DNA from: Alphaproteobacteria bacterium
Lineage (GTDB): Bacteria > Pseudomonadota > Alphaproteobacteria > Rhodobacterales > Rhodobacteraceae
Reading direction: 5' to 3'
Length of the DNA stretch: 5,697 nucleotides
NCBI GenBank assembly: GCA_030425945.1
Contig: JAUHZL010000207.1
Location: 1 to 5,697, forward strand
The stretch's first letter is position 1; every line of letters begins with the position of its first letter. The notes under the pieces were generated by a model, which was not told where the DNA came from, made no database searches, and saw only the letters and a program-made list of their open reading frames with translations. The position numbers were made by a program, and so were the translations under genes. Shown here in pieces: positions 1 to 5,566 of this stretch.

Positions 1-970
1 CGGCAATCAGCACGAAGAGCAGGAGCAGCGCCGCCAGCCCCATGTTGATCTCGGACAGCACCTTCACGCCGCCGTCGAGGCCGCGCAGCACCGACACCAG
101 CGCGATGGCGGTGATCCCCGAGATCAGCAGGACCTCGACGGTGTTGTTGATCGGCACGCCGAAGAGGTGGTTGAGGCCCGCGTTGGCCTGCGTCGCCCCG
201 AAGCCCAGCGAGGTGGCGAGGCCGAAGAGCGTGGCGAAGACCGCGAGCGTGTCGATGACATGGCCCCACCAGCCCCAGACCCGGTCGCCGAGGATCGGGT
301 AGAACGCCGAGCGGATCGTCAGCGGCAGGCCCTTGTTGTAGCTGAAGAGCGCGAGCGCCAGCGCCACCACGGCATAGATCGCCCAGGGGTGCAGCGCCCA
401 GTGGAAGATCGTCGCCGCCATGCCGAGCCGGATCGCGGCGGCCTCGTCCCCGGCCGCCGCACCAAGCGGGGCCCAGTCCGAGCGCACCCCGCCCTCTGCG
501 GCGGTGCCGCCCAGCGAGGACGAGAAATGGCTCATCGGCTCGGAGACGCCGTAGAACATCAGGCCGATGCCCATGCCCGCCGCGAACAGCATCGCGAACC
601 AGCCGGCATAGCTGTAGTCGGGCGTCGCCGCCTTTCCGCCCAGCCGGACCGACCCCAGCGGGGTCACGATCAGCAGCAGGCAGAACAGCACGAAGATGTT
701 GGCCGCGCCGAGGAAGAACCAGTCGAAGCCCTTGGTGACGCTGGAGAACAGCCACGAGAAGACCGCGCCGGCCTGATCGGGCAGCGCCAGCGTGTAGAAG
801 ACGAAGGCGACGATGGCGATCCCCGACACCATGAAGACGGGGTTGTGGATGTCGAAGCCGAACGGCCCGAACGAGCCTTCGAGGTTGTCCTGTCCGATAC
901 TGTAGTCGGTCTCGATCAGGTCCGAGCTCCCTTCCGGGGCCGGAATTCCCTGGTTGGTGGTATCTGTCAT
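1..970 (-). CDS. BCCT-family betaine/choline/carnitine-type transporter, N-terminal 323 residues (runs off left edge)
   Basis: This is a secondary transporter of the inner membrane that takes up compatible solutes or other quaternary-ammonium or sulfonium compounds. The fragment starts MTDTTNQGIP and has a hydrophilic N-terminus of about 40 residues, followed by repeated hydrophobic segments. The glycine-rich stretch AGMGIGLMFYGVSEP at 131-145 matches the substrate and Na+ site segment of BetP. HWALHPWAIY at 190-199 matches the BetP Trp-box segment, with W191, W196 and Y199 in the expected spacing. SAFYPILG at 221-228 and LATSLGFGATQ at 251-261 are also BCCT-like. The ATG at 970-968 is preceded by AAAGGA (983-978) with a 7 nt spacer. 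The remaining helices lie beyond the window. The gene lies 68 bp downstream of a universal stress protein with no clear terminator between them, so they are probably cotranscribed. The family call is firm; the substrate (betaine, choline, carnitine, DMSP) cannot be told. Confidence 0.93.
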   Translation of the reverse strand, partial: MTDTTNQGIPAPEGSSDLIETDYSIGQDNLEGSFGPFGFDIHNPVFMVSGIAIVAFVFYTLALPDQAGAVFSWLFSSVTKGFDWFFLGAANIFVLFCLLLIVTPLGSVRLGGKAATPDYSYAGWFAMLFAAGMGIGLMFYGVSEPMSHFSSSLGGTAAEGGVRSDWAPLGAAAGDEAAAIRLGMAATIFHWALHPWAIYAVVALALALFSYNKGLPLTIRSAFYPILGDRVWGWWGHVIDTLAVFATLFGLATSLGFGATQANAGLNHLFGVPINNTVEVLLISGITAIALVSVLRGLDGGVKVLSEINMGLAALLLLFVLIA

Positions 971-977
971 GCGCATT

Positions 978-983
978 TCCTTT
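978..983 (-). promoter_or_regulatory. Ribosome binding site of the BCCT gene
   Basis: AAAGGA on the minus strand lies 7 nt before the ATG at 970 and decides that start. Confidence 0.7.
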
Positions 984-1038
984 GTGTGTGTCCGGGGCGT
1001 CCGCGCACGGCGCCGCCGTTTGCAGCCCGTCGTCGCGG

Positions 1039-1458
1039 TCAGGCCGCGTCGCGGACCAGCATCACCGAGTGATGCGTGAGCGCGGCGAGGTGTCCGCCGT
1101 GGCTGCCGAGGTCGAGGCGTTTCGGGATGTGGCTGCCCATCACGATCAGGTCGCACCCGAGGGTGTCGGCGGCCTCGGCCAGCTTGCGGTCGAGGTCGAC
1201 GGACGGGTCATGCACCGTGATCGCCTGGCTGCCGGCGTGCTCGATCCCGGTCAGTTCTGTCTGCCCGGCGGCGAAGCGCGCCAGTTTCTCGGCGAACTCT
1301 TCCGGGCTGTGGGCCACCGCGCCGGGCTGGGGCGAGGTCACCCCGACATAGGTGACCTTGGCCCCGTAATGCGCGGCGAGATCGGCAGCGGTCTTCAGGG
1401 CGCGGTCGAGCTTGTCGATGTGGCCGAGATCGACCGGCACCATCAGATGTTTGAACAA
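1039..1458 (-). CDS. Universal stress protein (UspA family), 139 aa, TTG start
   Basis: This is a small cytoplasmic alpha/beta protein of the Usp fold. It opens MFKHLMVPVDLGH, the usual beta1 and Asp start of the family (D10), and ends CDLIVMGSH...SVMLVRDAA (102-139), the usual last strands. The TTG at 1458-1456 is chosen because GGAGGG (1470-1465) lies 6 nt upstream and the resulting 139 aa is the normal family length. A longer frame to the ATG at 1545 lacks a ribosome site and only adds non-family residues. The nucleotide-binding stretch is degenerate: after G108 the second Gly of the G-x2-G-x9-G-(S/T) motif is I111, and the loop before GS (118-119) looks shortened. It is immediately followed by the BCCT gene. 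In Halomonas elongata the Usp protein TeaD modulates the ectoine transporter TeaABC; a similar role in controlling this carrier is my inference. Confidence 0.88.
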   Translation of the reverse strand: MFKHLMVPVDLGHIDKLDRALKTAADLAAHYGAKVTYVGVTSPQPGAVAHSPEEFAEKLARFAAGQTELTGIEHAGSQAITVHDPSVDLDRKLAEAADTLGCDLIVMGSHIPKRLDLGSHGGHLAALTHHSVMLVRDAA

Positions 1459-1464
1459 GGCAGG

Positions 1465-1470
1465 CCCTCC
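1465..1470 (-). promoter_or_regulatory. Ribosome binding site deciding the TTG start of the universal stress protein
   Basis: GGAGGG on the minus strand is followed by the 6 nt spacer CCTGCC and then TTG at 1458. No comparable site precedes the upstream ATG at 1545. Confidence 0.75.
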
Positions 1471-1508
1471 TTCCTGTCGTCTTTCTGTCGCCGCCTCCGA
1501 CCGGCGCG

Positions 1509-1525
1509 GGGCCGCCGGGCGGCCC
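1509..1525. repeat. GC-rich palindrome in the leader of the stress protein gene
   Basis: GGGCCGCC and GGCGGCCC are perfect 8-base inverted arms around one G. As RNA this gives a 7 bp stem with a 3 nt loop. It lies about 50 nt upstream of the TTG start. There is no U-tract, so it is not an intrinsic terminator; a leader structure or a chance GC-rich palindrome are both possible. Confidence 0.4.
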
Positions 1526-1532
1526 GCATCGA

Positions 1533-1552
1533 TCAAAAACGACATTTTTTGA
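1533..1552. repeat. AT-rich inverted repeat upstream of the stress protein gene, possible operator
   Basis: The perfect 7-base arms TCAAAAA (1533-1539) and TTTTTGA (1546-1552) are separated by 6 nt. They stand out as an A/T island in very GC-rich DNA, between the ilvI terminator and the stress protein start. This is where the promoter or operator of the Usp-BCCT unit should lie. No regulator family can be assigned. Confidence 0.45.
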
Positions 1553-1617
1553 CGGAATCAGGCTATCAGACGAGTCCCTCGGCGCAACCCCGCGTCTCGG
1601 GCGCGGGCGCGCAACGG

Positions 1618-1647
1618 AAAAAGGGCGCTCCCGGCGGGGGCGCCCTT
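1618..1647 (-). terminator. Rho-independent terminator of ilvI
   Basis: On the minus strand AAGGGCGC (1647-1640) and GCGCCCTT (1628-1621) form a perfect 8 bp stem around an 11 nt GC-rich loop. The last two U of the stem run into three more, giving U5 at 1622-1618. It starts about 50 nt after the ilvI stop codon at 1700 and separates ilvI from the Usp-BCCT unit. Confidence 0.85.
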
Positions 1648-1673
1648 CCTGTTCGGTACGGTGGGTCGGGGCA

Positions 1674-1692
1674 GGGCGGGGACCACCCGCCC
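1674..1692. repeat. Stem-loop just after the ilvI stop codon
   Basis: GGGCGGG (1674-1680) and CCCGCCC (1686-1692) are perfect 7-base arms with a 5 nt loop. They lie 7 bp past the ilvI stop and upstream of the U-tailed terminator. This could be a 3' UTR stabilising hairpin or an accessory part of termination. Confidence 0.5.
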
Positions 1693-1699
1693 CGCCGGA

Positions 1700-3460
<1,761 letters not shown>

Positions 3461-3467
3461 CGTCTCT

Positions 3468-3471
3468 CTCC
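3468..3471 (-). promoter_or_regulatory. Ribosome binding site of ilvI
   Basis: GGAG in a purine run on the minus strand lies 7 nt before the ATG at 3460. It supports this start over the in-frame ATG at 3529, which lies inside the attenuator terminator. Confidence 0.75.
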
Positions 3472-3508
3472 GTTCTCGGTGCGGACCCGCCTCGGACCGC
3501 CAGCCAAT

Positions 3509-3536
3509 AAAAAACCCCCGGTGGGACACTCGGGGG
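3509..3536 (-). terminator. Attenuator terminator upstream of ilvI (3:4 stem)
   Basis: On the minus strand CCCCCG (3536-3531) pairs perfectly with CGGGGG (3520-3515) around a 10 nt loop, followed directly by six U (3514-3509). It lies after the leader ORF stop and about 50 nt before the ilvI start, so it would stop transcription before the structural gene. Its 5' arm overlaps the 3' arm of the antiterminator by three bases (3536-3534), making the two folds exclusive. It could also act as a plain terminator for read-through from the EAL gene. Confidence 0.87.
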
Positions 3537-3580
3537 CGCAGGGAACCAAACTGGTCAAACCGTTACCGGCCCATGCGCCC
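3534..3580 (-). promoter_or_regulatory. Antiterminator stem of the ilvI attenuator (2:3 stem)
   Basis: On the minus strand GGGCGCA (3580-3574) pairs with TGCGCCC (3540-3534). After one bulged U (3573), GGG (3572-3570) pairs with CCC (3543-3541), for 10 pairs in all. The 5' arm covers the last leader codons, so a ribosome reaching the TAA at 3565 would cover it and free the terminator. A ribosome held at the Ile-Leu-Val codons would leave it open to pair. Read by eye; no folding was run. Confidence 0.72.
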
Positions 3581-3610
3581 GTCTCCTACGATTACGAGAA
3601 TGCCGTGCAT
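3563..3610 (-). CDS. Branched-chain leader peptide MHGILVIVGDGRMGR (15 aa)
   Basis: This tiny ORF is in the ilvI 5' leader. The ATG at 3610 is preceded by AAAGGA (3624-3619) with an 8 nt spacer and lies about 22 nt from the expected transcript start. Codons 4-8 (3601-3587) are ATT CTC GTA ATC GTA: five branched-chain residues in a row, and one third of the peptide. The stop is TAA at 3565-3563. The peptide itself is expected to have no function; its translation senses charged Ile, Leu and Val tRNA and chooses between the antiterminator and terminator stems that follow. Both Val codons are GTA, which is not used at all among the Val codons of the BCCT fragment in this window, fitting a sensitive stall site. 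It is comparable in logic to IlvL and IvbL of enterobacteria, but I see no sequence relation beyond the residue bias. Confidence 0.85.
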   Translation of the reverse strand: MHGILVIVGDGRMGR

Positions 3611-3618
3611 CCGTCGGG

Positions 3619-3624
3619 TCCTTT
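3619..3624 (-). promoter_or_regulatory. Ribosome binding site of the leader peptide
   Basis: AAAGGA on the minus strand lies 8 nt before the leader ATG at 3610. It supports the leader being translated. Confidence 0.7.
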
Positions 3625-3638
3625 CCTTCGTGGCGCGG

Positions 3639-3667
3639 ACACTAGGCGCGGGCCGAGGGGGCGTCAA
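3639..3667 (-). promoter_or_regulatory. Sigma70-type promoter of the ilvI leader transcript
   Basis: The -35 box TTGACG (3667-3662), a 17 bp spacer and the -10 box TAGTGT (3644-3639) are on the minus strand. Transcription would start near 3632, about 22 nt before the leader ATG, as expected for an attenuator. The -35 is near consensus; the -10 is weaker, as is common in alphaproteobacteria. Confidence 0.75.
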
Positions 3668-3746
3668 CCGCGAAGCGCGCGGATAATCTGTCGCGGCGCC
3701 GCTTTTTTCCGTTCGATTGTTGCGCGGTGGCTGCGGTCCGCGCAGG

Positions 3747-3756
3747 TTTGCGCAAA
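3747..3756. repeat. Perfect palindrome TTTGCGCAAA after the GGDEF-EAL gene
   Basis: This 10 bp self-complementary site lies 8 bp past the stop codon of the GGDEF-EAL gene and about 80 bp upstream of the ilvI promoter -35 box. It has no U-tract. It could be a protein binding site or chance. Confidence 0.35.
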
Positions 3757-3764
3757 TCCGGACG

Positions 3765-5195
3765 TCATTCGGCGGCCTGTGCCGGGCGGCGGTCCGCGGC
3801 GATCCGGGCGGCCCAGTCGGTTGCGGGGGCGGGCGTGCCGAGCAGGTAGCCCTGGCCGCTGCGAAGGCCGAGATCGAGCAGCAGCGCGCGTTGCGCCTCG
3901 GTCTCCAGCCCCTCGGCGATCATGTCGAGCCCGAGATCCTCGGCCATCGCGATCTGCCGGGCAAGAATGGCCCGGGCGCGCGGTCGGGTCGCAGCCACGG
4001 TAAAGGTCCGGTCGAACTTCACGATATCGACCGGCAGCGTCAGCAGCCGCGCGAGGTTCGAGCGCCCTGTGCCGAAGTCGTCGAGCGCGATGCGCGCGCC
4101 GGCCTGCCGCAGATCGCGGAGCAGGGGCAGGGCGGCCGGATCGTCCTCGATCCCGGCATCCTCGACGATCTCGAAGACGAGACGGGCCGGATCGACGGTC
4201 TCGATCAGCGCGCGCAGCCGGGCGCCGGTATCGGCGCTGCGCAGCACGCGCCCCGACAGGTTGAAGGCGGTGAAGCAGGGCTCGGGCAGGGTGGCGAACA
4301 TCGCCGCCAGCGCCCGGGTCAACTCGAGAGGCGGCCGGATCGGGCGGGTGCCGGGCAGCGCCGGGTCACCGAGGAACTGGTCCGGGGTCAGCACGCGGCC
4401 GTCCGGACGGACCCAGCGCAGCAGGGCCTCTACCCCCAGCACGCGGTCGGTGGACAGGTCGCGCACCGGTTGCACGAAATAGGTGAACTCGTCGCGGTCG
4501 AGCCCGGCGCGGATGCCGTCGGGGCCGGGCCGGCGGGCGCGGGCGGCGGCGGCGCGGTGCACCGCCTCGGCGTCGGCTTCGAGCTGGTCGCGGCCCTGCG
4601 CCTTGGCCAGCGCCAGCGCGAGGTCCGCGGCGCGGATCGCCTCGGCCGGATCGGTCCCGGCGGGCACGTGGACCACCCCGGCACTGGCGCTGCGGGTGAC
4701 ATGCGGCAACTCGGGCGTCGGGATCACCGCGCCGATGGCCTGGCGGGCGGCTTCGAGGCGGTCGGCGTTCGCCTGCCCGGCCGGGCCGGGCAGCGCCACC
4801 CAGAAAGCGTCCGAGCCCAGCCGGGCAATCCGCGCACCCGACCCGAGCCGCTCGCGCAGGCAGCGTCCGACCGCGGCCAGCAGGGCATCGCCGGTGGCAT
4901 GTCCCCAGGTGTCGTTGACACTTTCGAAGTGGTCGAGGTCCAGCATGCAGACCGTCACCGCCTGCCGCCGCAGGTCGTCGGCCAGCGCTGCAGTAAAGGC
5001 GGTGCGGGTCAGGCACCCGGTCAGGGGATCGCGGCGCGGCAGGGCCGGGGGGCGTCCGCGCAGGCGGGCGCAGGCGCGGCAGAGAAGGGCACCGCCGCCG
5101 CCGAGGCCGAGCACAATCGCCAGCCCGGCGAGGCTGCCGGTCAGAACTGGATCCGTCACGCAGTGGCCCCCGTTTGCCCAGATGGTCACTCGCAC
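3765..5195 (-). CDS. Membrane-anchored degenerate GGDEF / intact EAL protein, probable c-di-GMP phosphodiesterase, 476 aa
   Basis: One hydrophobic segment at about 16-38 is followed by Arg-rich RACARLRGR, suggesting a short outer N-terminus and cytoplasmic domains. The GGDEF domain spans about 55-205: RDPLTG (55-60), LDLDHFESVNDTWGH (85-99) and DALL are normal, but the signature is GSDAF (127-131) and no RxxD inhibitory site precedes it, so cyclase activity is unlikely. The EAL domain spans about 227-465 and has all residues known from active enzymes: E256 (EALLRW), N312, E342, D372 and D373 (DDFGTG), K393, E428 and Q448 (QGY). It should hydrolyse c-di-GMP to pGpG, with the GGDEF part perhaps sensing GTP, as shown for some relatives. 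The GTG at 5195 follows an in-frame TGA (5204-5202) but has no ribosome site. The GTG at 5159, after GGGGG, would give 464 aa and may be the true start. The gene is divergent from the TRAP gene. Confidence 0.93.
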   Translation of the reverse strand: MRVTIWANGGHCVTDPVLTGSLAGLAIVLGLGGGGALLCRACARLRGRPPALPRRDPLTGCLTRTAFTAALADDLRRQAVTVCMLDLDHFESVNDTWGHATGDALLAAVGRCLRERLGSGARIARLGSDAFWVALPGPAGQANADRLEAARQAIGAVIPTPELPHVTRSASAGVVHVPAGTDPAEAIRAADLALALAKAQGRDQLEADAEAVHRAAAARARRPGPDGIRAGLDRDEFTYFVQPVRDLSTDRVLGVEALLRWVRPDGRVLTPDQFLGDPALPGTRPIRPPLELTRALAAMFATLPEPCFTAFNLSGRVLRSADTGARLRALIETVDPARLVFEIVEDAGIEDDPAALPLLRDLRQAGARIALDDFGTGRSNLARLLTLPVDIVKFDRTFTVAATRPRARAILARQIAMAEDLGLDMIAEGLETEAQRALLLDLGLRSGQGYLLGTPAPATDWAARIAADRRPAQAAE

Positions 5196-5207
5196 GCCGT
5201 GTCACGC

Positions 5208-5224
5208 TACACGTTAGACGTGTA
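5208..5224. repeat. Inverted repeat TACACGT-tag-ACGTGTA, probable operator for the GGDEF-EAL gene
   Basis: Perfect 7-base arms are separated by 3 nt and centred 21 bp upstream of the GTG at 5195. Beyond one mismatch two more bases match on each side (CG, 5205-5206 and 5226-5227). The form fits a site for a dimeric repressor of a TetR-like or similar class. The regulator is unknown. Confidence 0.6.
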
Positions 5225-5226
5225 TC

Positions 5227-5245
5227 GCAAGTTTCATTGCAAGTT
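5227..5245. repeat. Direct repeat GCAAGTT-tcatt-GCAAGTT
   Basis: Two copies of a 7-mer lie 12 bp apart (start to start), directly beside the inverted repeat at 5208-5224. They may be tandem activator sites or an accident of AT-rich promoter sequence. Confidence 0.4.
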
Positions 5246-5350
5246 AAGCGGTATTCTGCCGAGGGCGGACCCTGGCCCTGTCGCTGCCACATTTCCCGCA
5301 ATCCCCCCTCTGCGCGCCGAATCGACACAGGCGCTAGGGGCGTCCGGAGG

Positions 5351-5402
5351 CCGGTTTTGCCGGTCCGATTGCAACCGAGGCGCGAGAACTGCCCGGTTTT
5401 GC
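5351..5402. repeat. Two copies of CCGGTTTTGC, 42 bp apart
   Basis: The copies at 5351-5360 and 5393-5402 are identical over 10 bases. Their 42 bp spacing is four helical turns, so bound proteins would sit on the same face of the DNA. They lie 165-215 bp upstream of the TRAP gene start. Confidence 0.4.
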
Positions 5403-5486
5403 ATCCCTTCTGCAATCAAACTGCCCACAGGACGGGTCTTGTCGGGGAAATTCGCGGAGCGTCCTGCGCTATCAGGTATTTTGGTC

Positions 5487-5500
5487 CGGTATGTTTACCG
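5487..5500. repeat. Inverted repeat CGGTA-tgtt-TACCG upstream of the TRAP-type gene
   Basis: Perfect 5-base arms with a 4 nt spacer lie about 67 bp upstream of the ATG. The right arm overlaps a possible -35 box (TTTACC at 5494-5499), paired with TGTAAC at 5516-5521 over a 16 bp spacer. An operator here would fit a GntR- or LacI-like regulator of substrate-induced uptake; that is inference. Confidence 0.4.
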
Positions 5501-5521
5501 CTAGGCTGCCCTCACTGTAAC
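5494..5521 (+). promoter_or_regulatory. Possible promoter of the TRAP-type gene
   Basis: TTTACC (5494-5499) and TGTAAC (5516-5521) have a 16 bp spacer and partial matches to -35 and -10 boxes. They would give a leader of about 40 nt. Weak; other pairs (e.g. TTGGTC at 5481 with TAGGCT at 5502) are possible. Confidence 0.25.
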
Positions 5522-5524
5522 GAT

Positions 5525-5544
5525 CCGCCCGTCGAGAGGCGGGC
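5525..5544 (+). repeat. Hairpin in the 5' leader of the TRAP-type gene
   Basis: Two alternative 5 bp stems can form: CCGCC (5525-5529) with GGCGG (5538-5542), or GCCCG (5527-5531) with CGGGC (5540-5544). The hairpin ends 10 nt before the ribosome site. A role in mRNA stability or access is possible but unproven. Confidence 0.35.
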
Positions 5545-5554
5545 TATAACACTT

Positions 5555-5560
5555 GGGAGG
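5555..5560 (+). promoter_or_regulatory. Ribosome binding site of the TRAP-type gene
   Basis: GGGAGG is followed by a 6 nt spacer and then ATG at 5567. It fixes the start of the edge gene. Confidence 0.85.
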
Positions 5561-5566
5561 ACCAAA

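Larger units (their letters stand above)
3461..3764 (-). promoter_or_regulatory. Leader region of ilvI: promoter, leader peptide and transcription attenuator
   Basis: This 304 bp region between the EAL gene stop and the ilvI start is all accounted for on the minus strand from about 3667 down. In order it has a promoter (3667-3639), a leader ORF (3610-3563) with branched-chain codons, an antiterminator (3580-3534), a terminator (3536-3509) and the ilvI ribosome site (3471-3468). The part from 3668 to 3764 holds short palindromes (3747-3756, 3731-3745, 3668-3682), with no gene and no convincing terminator for the EAL gene. Confidence 0.88.
5196..5566. other. Divergent intergenic region between the GGDEF-EAL gene and the TRAP-type gene
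   Basis: These 371 bp hold no convincing gene; the short frames inside have no ribosome site or family features. The region must carry promoters for both flanking genes. I see inverted repeats at 5208-5224, 5487-5500 and 5525-5544, direct repeats at 5227-5245, and a 10 bp repeat at 5351-5360 and 5393-5402. No promoter is clear enough to state firmly. Confidence 0.7.

Noticed and set aside
167..1072. 301-codon open frame on the plus strand
   Set aside because: It is antisense to the BCCT gene and dominated by Arg, Glu and Gln. It has no ribosome site and no recognisable motif.
1459..1545. 29-residue N-terminal extension of the universal stress protein (start at 1545)
   Set aside because: It has no ribosome site, and the ATG lies inside an AT-rich inverted repeat. 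The extra residues are not Usp-like. GGAGGG before the TTG at 1458 gives the normal family length.
3461..3529. 23-residue N-terminal extension of ilvI (start at 3529)
   Set aside because: The ATG at 3529 lies inside the attenuator terminator loop and has no ribosome site. The extension is unlike AHAS N-termini, and the ATG at 3460 has a good GGAG.
3693..3708. GCGGCGCCGC followed by six T on the plus strand, resembling a terminator
   Set aside because: No plus-strand gene precedes it, and the palindrome leaves only a 3 bp stem once a 4 nt loop is allowed. Probably chance.
3731..3745. CTGCG/CGCAG hairpin as terminator of the GGDEF-EAL gene
   Set aside because: The stem is only 5 bp and no U-tract follows on the minus strand, so it was not called a terminator.
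5234..5428. 64-codon minus-strand frame in the divergent intergenic region
   Set aside because: It has no ribosome site and no recognisable features, and it overlaps the repeats and likely promoter sequences of the flanking genes.
3717..5504. 595-codon open frame on the plus strand
   Set aside because: It is antisense to the GGDEF-EAL gene, which has clear domain motifs. The plus-strand frame is low-complexity Gly/Gln/Arg/Ala and shows no domain.
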